Part shown: one piece after another, positions 45,046-57,108 of the stretch
How the letters are laid out: every line of letters starts with the position of its first letter
Position numbering within the stretch: the stretch's first letter is position 1
Assembly: GCA_003586115.2 (NCBI GenBank)
Contig: QVOM02000073.1
Span: 29,401,298 to 29,465,297 of the forward strand
DNA from: Salvator merianae
Lineage: Eukaryota > Chordata > Lepidosauria > Squamata > Teiidae
Direction: 5' to 3'
DNA length: 64,000 nt
Notes under the pieces: generated by a model
What the model was told of the DNA's origin: nothing
The model's database searches: none
The model's input: only the letters and a program-made list of their open reading frames with translations
Position numbers and translations under genes: made by a program

Positions 45046-46084
45046 ATCGCTCCAGTCACAAACAGTCCCACATAGGAAGGACATGAATGGAGAATAGAAT
45101 TAAAATCCAGAAATGGGAGACACAAACAAAACCGTAAGAAAGGGTTAAAAATTACAAAAAAAGAACAACAATGGAATGTGTAATAGATTGACATAGAAAG
45201 ATGGGGAAGAAAGGAGAGGAAGAAACCATTAATAATGATAACCAATAAATTTATTTGATTTTATTCATGGGCAAAACTATACAGATTTTATTGTATTGAT
45301 ATTGAGCATAATTTCAGCTAGTCTTATATATCGCCTCATTGATTACAAGATAATTAAGTATTTTTTCACAACTAAGTGTATCACATTTACTTTAATTCTG
45401 TGCTTAATACCAATATGTTAGATTTCTCTTCTCTACTGCAATCAGATATTGTATTCCTCAGCCATGGAATAAACAGAATCTATGAACTATTTGTTCTGGT
45501 TAACATACCGTGCTATCATGGGCAGATGAACCAATGATGAGTGTGCTTAGTCACACAGAATGAGCCTTTTTCCAAATTAAAGAGGAAATGAATGTCCAAG
45601 CATCTCAGTAGTTAGGAAGTTGTCTTTGGATCTTACAGAACAATATCAGTCATCTGGTGTCAAGGGAAAAAAAAGTGTTTAATCTTTGACAGAAATGAAT
45701 TACTTCATGTGGGACAGCTACATTTTGTCTGATACTTGATGTCAGCTTTCATTGGAAGATGAGGAACTTAGGAAATAGATTTCATCAAAATCTAAGATGA
45801 AAGGAAATGAAATCTTAGAAATGAAAACAAGTTATGCTTCTGGAATGAAACTGTACAAGCATAAAGATATATTGGGGTGAAAGTGAATGTTAAAATAATT
45901 TATAAATAAAATTATCATGGTTTATCAGTGTTTTTATGGTTATGGGTACCAAGAAATTGAAATAGTAGTGGTAGCAATCAACAGCAACATTGTTTTCAGA
46001 AATTAATATTTAATTCTCCCTATATAGAAATTGAAAAAAAAATCAAATGCAAAATTAAGCACTCTGCAAAGCTACAGAGAGAAC
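45046..46084. other. Unassigned non-coding sequence
   Basis: AT-rich sequence with no recognised gene or bounded repeat. Confidence 0.45.
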
Positions 46085-46510
46085 TTCCAACTGAACTGAA
46101 CTACAGTTTAAACTTTAAACTGTGAACTGTCCCTAGGCATGGTGAGGAAAGGACATCAGCAGTGGAAAATACCAATAAAACAGAAACATAGAACCCACAG
46201 TCAATCTAGTACTCAGCCAATCCTGAGCTTTGTTTCCAATTTTCTGCTAAATTCCTGAGATCACGACTGTGGAGTAAGTTAACAATGTATCCTCTGTGAG
46301 TAGGGAAGGGGCTTAAGGGCAAGTGTACAAGCAAATGAAAACAACTCCTGCCTTTTGCCCTGCTTTGGATTCCTATATATTCATACTTGATTGCAAATAA
46401 AAAAAGCAAACTAGAAGCTATCAGAGGAACTCCAAAATGAAATCTGGTTGGTTCACAGTGAAATTGAAATTTGACTATTTAACAGAAGTTGTTTATTGAA
46501 CACAAAGTTG
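46085..46510. repeat. Degenerate hAT-like MITE (TGAACTGTGAAC group)
   Basis: CTGAACTGAACTACAG, a perfect 21-bp palindrome ACAGTTTAAACTTTAAACTG(T) at 46,103-46,123, and GGTTGGTTCACAGTGAAATT with TGAACACAAAGTTGTTCAGT near 46,450-46,520 resemble the interior of 61,631-61,985. Ends are not defined. Confidence 0.35.
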
Positions 46511-47999
46511 TTCAGTATTGAAAATAGAAACCTAAAGGCAGGATGAACAGCTATATAGCCTATGCCTAGGGACATGGAGCTATAGAGTTCTCCAGCTCCA
46601 AATCAAGATTCCTACTTCTCTGCTGCTGCTTAAGAATAGTCTTTCCTCAGCAGCATTGCTGGAGGGTCTTATGCTTGGTAGGAATTAAACCAACAGATCT
46701 GATGTCTCCATGGATTGTGTAGTTCACCAGTCTGCAGCAGAGACTGGAGAAAACTGAGGGAAGAAGTCAGAGCCCTGCTGGTTCCACAGCTTCCTGACCC
46801 AGTAAAACAAAAGCATGGTAAATCTTAATTAATGAATATGAAATTTACTTCAGTAAAAAATAGCAAATAATGCTTGTGAACTTTAAAATGCCGGTGCAAA
46901 ATAGACCTGCCTTGGGACCACTTAGTGAAGGCTGGATTATGAATACATCATCACTGTCACCACTGTCATCTAGAATCAAGTGAACACTCAGAGATTTTTT
47001 TCCAGAAATAGGAAGAGGGCAAAATAAAATTTAAAAAAGTAAAAATTGGATCTCGACATTACATCAAAAGAACTCTTTTCCGTATCTTTCAAAAAAAAAC
47101 TATCCCTGTGAAAGACAATGCAAGACTTAGCAACACTAATTGTGTAAGCTGGGTTGGGCTTTGGAACCATAAAGAAGGAATTCTTAGATCTTAGTGATAA
47201 AACTGATATTTTGATCAAACTTCACGACTGGTTAAAAGTGGGACTATAGATACATGATATAATAGTTGTAACAATATTCTTTACTTAATTTCTTGTCATA
47301 TCCTGGAAACGGTTCTATTATGGCTTCCCTACCAATTCAGTTCAGTTGTGTTTTAGAGACAAGGATAATGCCTTGCTTCTAGATTTTGAGCTTGTACAGG
47401 GCTTTATTCAACACACATTCAAATCTATAATGGAAAGTAGGATCATAATCCCACAAGAGCTTTTATAAAGGAGTCACTCTGAAGCTTCAGCGGTGTGTGG
47501 ATTGCCAGTGTTTGGTCAAGGATTGTGTACTTCAAGTATCTTCTTTTTAGAGCTCAGTAATGGCTGTACTTTGGTTATCATTTTTGTTCCTGCTTTGCTT
47601 GAGGGTCAGGCATAGGTCAGGTCCTTAGTATTATTTGTGTAGCAGTGAAATCGAACACTGAATAGAAAGTGGGAAATTGCAATAAATGTCACTGCTTTAG
47701 TTACCGGGAAGAGTGAGCAAGAGAAAGAATAAAGTGAAGCACATTAAATACATTGATTTTTTTTTTTTCAGAATGCTGTTGTCCTTGAATGCTTCTCAAC
47801 ATATGTTTTTTATATTTTAAGGAAAAGGGGCAAAGGACTAGAACTTCTTTGTTTATCCCTTTGCTTTATAACAGTTTCTGAAATTGCCTGTTTCATATTT
47901 CAAAAAAAAGGTATTTATTTAGCTTCTTCTTTATCTTTTTACAGATTTTATGAACATATTTCACATGAAAAATGTTGCCTGCAGGTTACTGATAGATTT
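46511..47999. other. Unassigned non-coding sequence
   Basis: About 1.5 kb with no recognised gene or repeat. Confidence 0.45.
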
Positions 48000-48480
48000 T
48001 TATTCACATATTTATTGTATTTGTGGAATCACCCCATAATTAAGAATGGCGAGCAAAACAAAATGTTTAAAGAAGCAGCAGCAACCATTAAAAATAAAAA
48101 GAATAACATTATAAAAGAGAACAACACAGACATATATTTAAAAAACAATGGATTAACAATAGATTAAAAATCCAGCACTCAGTTTTATCTTCTCAAAATG
48201 TCTGGCTGAATAAAAAGGTTTCCATTTGACATGATGATGATGCTAGCAGGACCTTACAGAAGAATACAGACACCACCAAAGAGAAAAATCCTTGCCTTGT
48301 CATCACAACAGGTTACTACCATGCAACTGTGATCAAGCTATCCCCTTCTATGTAAGGGCACAGCTGATACAAAACACACTGAGCCACAGGAGCTAGTTTA
48401 GCCTCCAGTGAAAAAGCTGGATGAAAGTCTACCCCAGGCCTGTGAATCTGACCTATTGGAAAGAATACAGGCCTGTGTAG
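48000..48480 (-). mobile_element. Possible LINE 3' UTR (antisense)
   Basis: The start TTTTTATTCACATATTTATT and following A-rich, repeat-poor sequence look like an antisense LINE tail, with text resembling L2-like UTR further in (CAAAGAGAAAAATCC, CATGCAACTGTGATCAAGC). No coding motif confirms it. Confidence 0.3.
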
Positions 48481-48505
48481 GGTAGTTTGAATATTCCTCA
48501 ACCAA

Positions 48506-48870
48506 TAGAGATATGCAAAATTTGGTGTGCATTTGAATATTTGATCGAATATTTTGCATTCGCAAATATTCACATCAAAACAAAAATGCCTCTCTTTTTT
48601 TGGCATTTTCATCATTTGAATGAACCAGTCTCTTTTGCGAAAACGAAATATTCATTCAAATATTTGCATTTTTGCTGTGTTTAACCCATGAAAAGTGCAT
48701 TTTCAAAGGGGAAAACATTGCAAAAACCATGAAAATGAATGGGAAAATGTAGTTTTTCAACATTGCAATTTGCTGATGAAGTGAAAATACAGATTTTGTT
48801 TCAACAGTGAATTGAAAATGAAAATGTCATTCATATACATGTTCATCATCCAAATACATGAGACCCCCAC
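48506..48870. repeat. hAT-like MITE, partial (TAGAGATATGCA end)
   Basis: The left end TAGAGATATGCAAAATTTGG resembles family D termini. The interior is rich in ATTTGAATATTTG/CAAATATTTGCAT-type inverted repeats. The right end is not resolved and no TSD is visible. Confidence 0.4.
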
Positions 48871-49069
48871 CAACAGTACTTCCATGTTGTCTCAAATAAA
48901 TTTCACCTTGACTGAATCTAGACATGTGTAGGAAAGCATTTTAAGGAAAGTGATTGCCCCCAGTCACCTTAAAGGGAAGGGATTTGCTTTCCTTTAGTGC
49001 ATCTGCTCTGTCAAAGGGAGCTTTCTCTCTCCCTCCACAGGATTGCATGTCATTTTACATCTGATTCAG

Positions 49070-49258
49070 AGGCAGCATTCAGACATAATAAAAGAAGCAC
49101 CTCAGAGACACAGTTCCCAAGCCTTCTTTAACTGATCATTTCTAGCAAAGAATATTTATGAGAGGAGGAGAGGCAGACTGGTGTGTGAACAATCCCATTT
49201 CAAAGCTGGCTCTGAGTCACCTCAGAGATTTTTTTTTTTCTGTGTCTGATTACAGCCT
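49070..49258. mobile_element. MITE family A (189 bp)
   Basis: Ends AGGCAGCATTCAGACATAA and the inverse of GTGTCTGATTACAGCCT. The subterminal CACCTCAGAGA appears at both sides in facing orientation. GCAGACTGGTGTGTGAACAA matches the interior of the 31.2-kb copy. Confidence 0.6.
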
Positions 49259-49739
49259 ATGACAGGGAAGTCCTCCTTCCTGCTTGTTCAACTGTACAAT
49301 GACACTCAACCCAGTGGGGAAGGGGAGATCTTCCCTCACCTTTCAAATGACAAACTGAATAGCCCTTGTGTTATTTGTCAGGCAGGGAGAAGGGCTTACT
49401 GTGCCCTGCATATCAAAGCAGGGTTCCCTGCTTTGAAATGGAAGTTGGGGAATTTTTCAAAGACAAGGAATTGCCCATTCAAAAATGAAAAGTGGCAGCA
49501 CTGAAACATGATGAGTTAAAGGGTGCCCCAAGTCCTTCAACCTGCTCTGCTATTAAAGTATAATAGCTTAACATAATCTTAGGAAGTGCTTTGCACAGTT
49601 ATGCAATAGCATAAAGGAGGAAGAGCATGGAATCAGAGGGGATGCTGCACCTTTCCTCTGTTTTCAGAACACAGTGAAAGTTGAATGTAAAGCAGACACT
49701 GTTCCCTTAGTGTGGCCTCAATGCACCACAATGGTGCCA
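49259..49739. other. Unassigned non-coding sequence
   Basis: An 81-codon open frame starting at 49,259 has no recognisable domain; nothing else recognised. Confidence 0.4.
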
Positions 49740-51110
49740 TCAGATTAAATCTTCATTTATCCTCATTCAGTCCACTGCTGCAACCAATCACTGATTTGCA
49801 ATAGTGCCTTGGATATCGTCTTCCTATTGATGACACCCCAGTGCAACCTTCCCCAGCAATCAATTAGATTCTAAATAGCATAGAAGAAAGAATAGAGCCC
49901 TGTGAAATCTTAATCAATTAATGCAAAGGGGTTGAACACTGTTCACCAGTACTGTCTTCTAAATTCAGCCTTCTGTGTAGAAGCATTCCCAAGCAGAGTC
50001 TCCAACACCTTACCAATGAAGTTTTTCGAGAAAGATGCTATGGTTGATGTCCCTGAAAGCTGAGAACAGGAGTAAACAAACCAGCAGGTTCATTTCTCCC
50101 CCATTCCTTTCTTAACAAAGAAGCCAGTTTCAGTCTTAAATCCAAAGCCATAAGCCTGAAATGAATTTAGACAATCAATTTCATTCAAGAATATCTGGAG
50201 TGATTAGCTAACATTTTCTCATCTTATCCATGAAGGAGGTATTAATCGAAGATACTTTCACACTGGCATCTAGAGTGCCTGTACAGGTATTCTGGGGGCT
50301 GTGTGCACAGATAGTGAAGAAACCTGGGAGGCTCAGCATCTACGAACTCCCAACGCCATCCAGTCCCTGAACTGCCCTATTCTCCTAGAAATGGCAACCT
50401 ACCTGTATATTTGTTAAAGGTGCTCTCAGGGCACATTGGTGGGCAGGATTCACCTCCCTCTCCATGTAATTCCAAATTTCCACCCAAATCATTTCAGGTT
50501 GAACTGAAAATGCCTGACATCTGGGGTCATTTCCAGTTCATACTGAAATAGATTTGAATGGCAATACTGCTTCATTGCAGCAATAATCTAAGAGGTGGGA
50601 GTTATGTTGAGCTGAATTATATTTAAATGTCACTATTCCTGCCTCCCTGCTATCTCTTGGGGTAATACCCATGGGAGTCTTTCCTTATGGCCACATGTGG
50701 TTTCAGCCATAGGTTTGTAGTTGTTGACATCTTGTGGGGCCAGGTTCAGTTTCTCTAGGAGCGACCAGAAAATGGCTCATATGAAAGCTGGTAGTGACAC
50801 TCCCTCTCTGTGAAGTATTTATAATTACCTGGACCCAAATATGTTTCCTCTCAAGGTTAGATTTAACCAGCCATGACAGACAACAATCAAATATTAAGTG
50901 GTGGACATCTAGTCAAAGCACATCCTCAGTTTCCAATAGTTGAAATTCAACCAACTCAATAGGGCTCTGAACATTTATTTTAATGGCTCAGTGTTAACTG
51001 GGGAAATCACATGATTACAGATGTGAGTAAACTTCTTCTCAAAGGCTGTGCCAATAATCGATCTATAGACCAGACCAGACCAGACAGCCTGCAGAATGCA
51101 TCACCCATGT
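49740..51110 (-). mobile_element. Old L2-type LINE remnants (antisense)
   Basis: Two blocks resemble the antisense L2 RT text at 25.2-26.0 kb. At 49,900-50,200 occur AGAGCCCTGTGAAATCTTAA and ATGCTATGGTTGATGTCCCT; at 50,860-51,000 occur TTAACCAGCCATGACAGACA and ATTAAGTGGTGGACATCTAG. The stretch between (50,260-50,850) may be unrelated. No open frame remains. Confidence 0.5.
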
Positions 51111-51934
51111 TACAGAACAGTCCACTGATATGCCACACATTCTGGTAGACAGTTTCTCTTGGACTGGATAAGACTGTGGAATGGCCTATAGCATGAAAAT
51201 GGTGCCATAGCCTACTCTGAGCATGAACTACTTAGAAGCAGCCAACGAAGTGTTCTACTCTGGTATAATAGACCACAGCCTGCATGTATCCATTGTTTGT
51301 GCCATTGTCTGGTATACCAAGCCCTATACAATTTTACCAGGCACTCAGCTTCTGGGTGCTCACCTGAAGCAGCTCCAATTGGCAACTTCAGTAGACACCC
51401 AGCTTCTGGCTGCCTGGCTGTAAAAGCCCCAGCTGGCAATGTTTGGCCCATGCATGCAGAAATGGTCAAAATGTTTAGCTAAAACTCTACTATATGGACT
51501 CAAGAGTTCCACTAAGTGCTATTCTGGGTCATAATTTAAAAGGCCAACACTTAGATGATATAATGGAAGAGAGCAGAGAGCTTGGGAGGAGGAGACCATT
51601 GTTTTTGCTCCATCGCCAGTGAGCAGAGTCCATGTTTGTTGTAGTGTTCAAGGAGCTCCTGCACAGGTTTTTTAATGACAGGAGTGTGCCTGAGAGCAAT
51701 CATGTTAGGTGCCCAACCAACTTTCTAGTCATATGTAATGACTTAGTTTGCTCCCCCCAACTACCTACTACTAGGATGACTATGACTAAAACTACTACTA
51801 TTTTCTCCCCTGTTGCACACTGCACTGGAGAGTGGAAGGAGTGCTTAGCATATATTTACCTATAGTCTGTTGCCAATTTCTAGAGCCTCCATGCGGTGCA
51901 GAGGCTAGTGAGTCCCTCACACTCACTAATTGCA
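51111..51934. other. Mostly unassigned; MITE end at about 51.92-51.95 kb
   Basis: No gene is recognised. CTAATTGCAAGTGCAAAAAGGCCCACT at about 51,926 contains a MITE terminus (GGGCCTTTTTGCACTTGC inverted) that cuts the LINE tail to its right. Confidence 0.4.
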
Positions 51935-52089
51935 AGTGCAAAAAGGCCCACTGTCTCACACAATGGCCCACCAATTGCTTCTGTGAATTTTCAAGCAGAA
52001 GACAAAGGCAAAACCTTCACCTGCTTTTGATTCCCTGCAAATGGCCTTTACAGGAATCCTTGCCCATGTCCCCTACCTGAAGGAGGCAC

Positions 52090-53450
52090 CTAAGCATTGA
52101 ATGTCTTGTCTGCCATGTATTTGCCTATTTGTTCTTAAAGCTATCCAAGCTAAAGGTTGTCACCACCTCTTCTGGTAGTCAATTCTACAGACTGATGACC
52201 CACTGGGTGAAAAAAAGACTTCCAATTTTCAGTCCTAATTCCCCTGCCCATTAGTTTCATAGAATGCTCCCTGGTTTAAATGTTGTTCAATAAAGAGTTT
52301 TGTTCCCCCCACTCCACCTTTTCCAAACTATGCATTACTTTATATACTTCAATCAGGTCACTTATTAAATGCAGTCCTTCAACACTGAGGAGACCCAGAC
52401 ATTGCAGCTTGATTTCATGAAAGAGATGTTCCAGTCCATGATCATTCTGGTTCCCCTTTTCTGCTCTTTTTCCAATTCCACAATATCTTTCCTGAGGTAT
52501 AGTGATGAGAACTGTACACAAAATTCCAAATGTGGTCTTACAAAGATTTATAAGAGGAACGATGATACTTTCCAACATTTTCTATTTCATTCCTAATTAC
52601 TTCCAGCATTGGATTTACTTTTTTACTTCCACTGCACAGTAGGTTGACACCTTCATTGAGCTGTCTACCAGCACCCAAAGATCCACTTCCTGGCATGCAA
52701 CAGAAAGCTCAGTCCCCATCGGCTTATAGGTATAATTGTGATTCTTTTTCCTAGTGTGCATCATTGTGCACTTATTAATATTGAAGCACATTTTGCCACT
52801 TGGTTACTCATTCACCCAATTCCAGAATGCCCCACTAGAGTTCTTTACAATATCTTTCAGTTTTTATTACCCTAAATAATTTAGTTTCATCAACAAACTA
52901 TGCCTACTTTTAGAACATTAATGAACAAATTAAAAAGCACAGATCCCAATACTGAACTTTGGGGAACCCCATTTCTCACCTCTTTCCACTCTGAGAATTG
53001 TCTATCTATTTCTATTCTCTGTCTCCTGTCCTTTAGCCAGGGATTTTGTCAAAAGTCTTCTAAAAGTCCAGATAATGTCAACTGGATCACCTTTATCCAC
53101 ATGCTTGCTGACACTCTCAAATAATTCTAACAAATCAGTAAAACAGAAACTATGCTGGTTTGCAGAAACCATGCTGATCTTCCTTCAGCAATGTTTGTTC
53201 TTCAATGTGTGCACTGATTTTATCCTTAATGAAAATTTCCATCACTTTTCCTGTAACAGATATTAGGTTCACTGGTCTGTAATTTCCCGGATAACCCCTA
53301 GATCCTTTTTTGAAGATTGGTGTTATATTTGCTACCCTCCAGTCTTCAGCCTCAGAGAGAGATCTAGGGAAAGATTATATATTTTGCCTAGAAATCAATA
53401 ATTTCACATTTGTGTGTTTTGCTTCAAGAACTCTTGGATGAATGCCATCT
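52090..53450 (-). pseudogene. CR1-type LINE reverse transcriptase and C-terminal region
   Basis: In element sense: EDWRVANITPIFKKGSRGYP and NYRPVNLISVTGKVMEIFI (53,345-53,230), a QHGFCK-type segment, an S(C)FTDLLELFESVSKHVDKG segment, NGVPQSSVLGSVLFNLFINV (52,985-52,920), a decayed catalytic box, then GLEHLFHEIKLQCLGLLSVE and LIEVYKVMHSLEKVEW (52,440-52,300) of the C-terminal domain. Stops and frameshifts occur throughout, and the motif-A region around the catalytic Asp is scrambled. Confidence 0.8.
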
Positions 53451-53730
53451 GATCCCAGTAGGGATGTGCATGAAGGCACTTTTCCCTTTTCGCTTCGCAG
53501 GACTGCGAAGCTCCTAGGCTTCGTTTTCGTGCGAAAAAATACGCACAAAAATGAAGCCCTTCGTTTTCACGGCGAAAATCTTCGCCGCGAACGGAAGCAG
53601 ATAAATCAAGGCGAAGGGAAAACCTTTGCTTTAATTTCTCTGCTTCGGATGGTGCTCGCCTCTCTCTCATTCCCCCCCCCCAGTCTGTCAGTCTGATGAC
53701 AGACTGGGGGGGGATGAGAGAGAGGCAAGC

Positions 53731-54818
53731 GCCATCTGAAGCAGAGAAATCAAGGTGAAAAGGTCTTCCGTTCGCCTTGATTTATCTGCTTCCGATGGCG
53801 CAGCGCGCTCTCTCACTCCCGCCGCAGTCTGTCAGTCTGATGACAGACTGGGGGGGGGGATGAGAGAGAGGCGAGCGCCATCTGAAGCAGAGAAATCAAG
53901 GCGAAAAGGTCTTCCGTTCGCCTTGATTTATCTGCTTCCGATGGCGCAGCGCGCTCTCTCACTCCCGCCGCAGTCTGTCAGTCTGATGACAGACTGGGGG
54001 GGGGGATGAGAGAGAGGCGAGCGCCATCTGAAGCAGAGAAATCAAGGCGAAAAGGTCTTCCGTTCGCCTTGATTTATCTGCTTCCGATGGCGCAGCGCGC
54101 TCTCTCACTCCCGCCGCAGTCTGTAAGTCTGATGACAGACTGGGGGGGGGGATGAGAGAGAGGCGAGCGCCATCTGAAGCAGAGAAATCAAGGCGAAAAG
54201 GTCTTCCGTTCGCCTTGATTTATCTGCTTCCGATGGCGCAGCGCGCTCTCTCACTCCCGCCGCAGTCTGTCAGTCTGATGACAGACTGGGGGGTGGGATG
54301 AGAGAGAGGCGAGCGCCATCTGAAGCAGAGAAATCAAGGCGAAAAGGTCTTCCGTTCGCCTTGATTTATCTGCTTCCGATGGCGCAGCGCACTCTCTCAC
54401 TCCCGCCGCAGTCTGTCAGTCTGATGACAGACTGGGGGGGGGATGAGAGAGAGGCGAGCGCCATCTGAAGCAGAGAAATCAAGGCGAAAAGGTCTTCCGT
54501 TCGCCTTGATTTATCTGCTTCCGATGGCACAGCGCGCTCTCTCACTCCCGCCGCAGTCTGTCAGTCTGATGACAGACTGGGGGGGGGATGAGAGAGAGGC
54601 GAGCGCCATCTGAAGCAGAGAAATCAAGGCGAAAAGGTCTTCCGTTCGCCTTGATTTATCTGCTTCCGATGGCGCAGCGCGCTCTCTCACTCCCGCCGCA
54701 GTCTGTCAGTCTGATGACAGACTGGGGGGGGGGGATGAGAGAGAGGCGAGCGCCATCTGAAACAGAGAAATCAAGGCGAAAAGGTCTTCCGTTCGCCTTG
54801 ATTTATCTGCTTCCGATG
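53731..54818. repeat. 146-bp palindromic minisatellite, about 7.5 units
   Basis: Units start at 53,731, 53,877, 54,023, 54,169, 54,315, 54,460, 54,605 and 54,752 with periods of 145-147 bp; variation comes mainly from a G-run. Units are nearly identical. Each is built from two hairpins: GCCATCTGAAGCAGAGAAAT... facing ...ATTTATCTGCTTCCGATGGC (29-bp arms, two mismatches, 11-nt loop), and GTCTGTCA-GTCTGA-TGACAGAC extended outwards by imperfect pairing. An inverted partial unit precedes the array at about 53,585-53,700. The last unit ends where sequence changes after CTTCCGATG. Confidence 0.95.
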
Positions 54819-54979
54819 TCTGCTGGCTGCCTCATTCACCCTAGACTGTCAGTGCTCGCGCTGACAGCCTAGGGGGGGTGAGTCAGTGAGGGGAAGAGAA
54901 GGAAAATCAATGGGAAGGGAATCCCTCCCTTCCATTGAATTTTCTGCACTTCCACTCGCTGCTGGCTGGCTGATTCACC

Positions 54980-55011
54980 CTAGGCTGTCAGCGCCAGCGC
55001 TGACAGCCTAG
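54980..55011. repeat. Perfect palindrome inside hAT element
   Basis: CTAGGCTGTCAGCGC, spacer CA, then the exact inverse. A diverged sister copy with loop lies at about 54,841-54,872 (CTAGACTGTCAGTGC ... GCGCTGACAGCCTAG). Confidence 0.9.
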
Positions 55012-55189
55012 AGAGGTGAGACTTTGGCAAATTGCGAAGGTCCCGAAATACTTCGAAAAATTGAGGGACCTTCTCAATTCGCATTCGTGATTTCTGGTGC
55101 CCTTCGCATTCGATGCGAAGGGCACGGAATCACGAAATTCGATCGAAAATCGAATGCCACGAAGCTTCGTGCACACCCCTAGATCCCAG

Positions 55190-55990
55190 TGATTTGTTAA
55201 CATTTAGCTTATCAACACATGTGAGAACCTCTTCCCTAGTTAGTAATATCCAGTTTAATTATTCTGAATCTCCCCCTGCCCCCCCATACAGTCTCAGCTA
55301 CAGGCATATTCTCTATGTCTTCTTCAGTGAAAACAGAAGAAAGAATTTGTTTAGTCTCCCAGCAATTCCCATGAAATATTTAATTAACCTTTTTCTGTCC
55401 ATTTCCATCTAATGGTTCAACTGCTTTCCTGATTGAATTCCTACTTCTGATATGCTTAATGAAGTTATTGTTATTTATTTTGATGTTTTATAGCAATGTG
55501 TTCTTCAAAATCCTTCTTAGCATTCCTGACTATTGCCTTGCATTTGTACTGCCAGAATTTATGTTCCTTCCTGTTCTTCTCATTAGAGCAAATCTTCCAT
55601 TTTCCAAATGAGTTTTTCTTGCTTTTAATTACTTTCTGTACTGCATGTGTAAGCCTCACAGCTGCCCTCTTGGACTTGGAAATGCCCTTTCTTCTTTTAG
55701 GTATGCATTGTAATTGAGCCTCCATTACTGTATTTAGAAATAGCCTCCATGAATTTTGGTATGATTGAATTCTTCTAATTTTCCTTTTCAATTTCCTTGT
55801 TCTTATTTTCCTCATTTAAGGACATTTATTTTAAGAAAATGTAAGGTCTTTGGGTTAACTTTTATCAAGAACGTACTGTCTATATTTAAGTTGAACGTTA
55901 TTGCATGATGGTCACTGTTCCCTTTTGGCTGAGTCACATGTTCTGCCACTATGTCTCCATTTGCAATGGCACTTGGTGCTTTGCAGTGAT
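55190..55990 (-). pseudogene. CR1-type LINE endonuclease C-terminus and linker
   Basis: The frame at 56,039-55,812 holds GDIVAEHVTQPKGNSDHHAI with the catalytic SDH of APE-type endonucleases. The next frame (55,815-55,471) holds FWQYKCKAIVRNAKKDFEEH, and further on SSVFTEEDIEN, the linker typical of CR1 elements. Frame changes and stops show decay. The start lies in family E sequence, so the 5' boundary near 55,990 is approximate. Confidence 0.75.
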
Positions 55991-56210
55991 CACACCATGC
56001 CATTTTGGTGCCTTTTTGGAGGGCATGATTTTGCTGCACTCAATGGTGGTCTGTCCTTCCCTGCTAAAAATATCAGTTTCATGTTCTAAAATGGAGATTA
56101 GGAGTCATTATTTTCAGTGACAATCACAATGCCTCCTTCATGCATTCAGAAAGAAGTCACCTGGGTTTTAAAGTAGAGACCCAGCCTATATCACTGCATA
56201 TTAGTGATTC
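55985..56210 (+). repeat. Dispersed repeat family E, copy 2
   Basis: Ordered blocks shared with 39,640-39,875 (GGAGGGCATGATTTTGCTGC, ATTATTTTCAGTGACAATCA, AGTAGAGACCCAGCCTATAT). It abuts the 5' end of the truncated CR1-type LINE. Confidence 0.6.
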
Positions 56211-57108
56211 TTTTGTTATCCTTTTTGTTTGAAGTCTGCATTTAAATATGACCCTTTTTTTGTGCAAAGATTTTATCCTTCATCCTTCCAAGGCATGTAT
56301 GATAAATTTATTATCAGAAAAAGCTGTGTGTTTGTGTGTGTGCACATGTTCAAATCATAAAATTCAAGGCACACCGTGTTTGCAATAAAGATTGTATATT
56401 CTGGCAATACTGCTTTGGAAAACTTAAAACTTATTTTCTATGCATGTGCTCTGCCAACTTGCAAAATCTATATCAGTCTATAGTTTTTCTGATTGATTAA
56501 GTCTGTTCTGTGTGATAAAGGAGTGTCAACTTAGTAAAAATCTTTAAATTTATATCAGATTTCTCTGAGAAATAAATGAAGCATTTTGCTTCACATCTCT
56601 GACCCAGATAAGAGAAGGAAGATGATAATAAAATATCTCCTTGTGTCACTGTCTCCCTAGCTATTTTTGTACTTGGTCAGTAGTCTGGACCAAGCTACCT
56701 AGTAGTTTTATCTACACGGAACTAATGTTATTCCTGCCTGGAATTGTTCCAAGAGGACCTTATCCAAGATTAGCTGTAAGCCTCTTCGAAGAAGTGTAGA
56801 ACCAGTCCAGACATTGATGCTTCCATATCTGGTTGTGAACAAGGAAAGCACCACAGCTCCATCTTCAAAGCTCATGCAAGCTTTGAGTATCATTTTCAAA
56901 ACCCCAACACTGCATCAGACATGACATGTGAGTGATGGGTTCTGAACCAAATCTTGACATGGTTGGGTGGTACCTTGGCTGAAGAGTCAGTTATGTGGAC
57001 TGGAACAGCCATGGCACCTCTGCATTACTGCTGGCATTGGACACTTCACCCTCATGATGTAGACAGCATCTGCTGTGCTTGGACGAGAACAGGTTGAAGC
57101 CAAATAGA
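56211..57108. other. Unassigned non-coding sequence
   Basis: No recognisable gene or bounded repeat. Confidence 0.45.

Larger units (their letters stand above)
53459..55181. mobile_element. hAT-type non-autonomous element, family D copy 2 (1,723 bp)
   Basis: Termini TAGGGATGTGCATGAAG and the inverse of CTTCGTGCACACCCCTA match at 15 of 17 positions. An exact 8-bp TSD, GATCCCAG, flanks it (53,451-53,458 and 55,182-55,189), diagnostic of hAT. The subterminal region (TTTCGCTTCGCAGGACTGCG ... CTTCGTTTTCGTGCGAAAA) matches the 23.6-kb copy. The element is GC- and CpG-rich in an AT-rich setting. It holds a 146-bp minisatellite, further hairpins, and no transposase, so it must have been moved by an enzyme encoded elsewhere. 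Confidence 0.95.
51945..55990 (-). mobile_element. CR1-type LINE (antisense), interrupted by a hAT element
   Basis: In element sense it runs from the endonuclease C-terminus (about 55,990), through the linker and N-terminal RT region (to 55,190), is interrupted by a 1,723-bp insertion, resumes with RT and C-terminal region (53,450-52,090), and continues into a 3' UTR shared with 22.0 kb. That tail is cut at about 51,945 by a MITE terminus. The interruption lies within the unit GATCCCAG|TGATTTG, which is restored when the insertion and one 8-bp repeat are removed. Confidence 0.8.

Noticed and set aside
53731..54818. CRISPR-like array
   Set aside because: Units are contiguous copies without unique spacers, and the setting is a vertebrate genome; it is a minisatellite.
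53755..54872. Repeated open frames across the 146-bp array (Arg/Ser/Leu-rich peptides)
   Set aside because: The period is not a multiple of three, the frames exist only because stops are absent from a GC-rich repeat, and they lie inside a non-autonomous hAT element.
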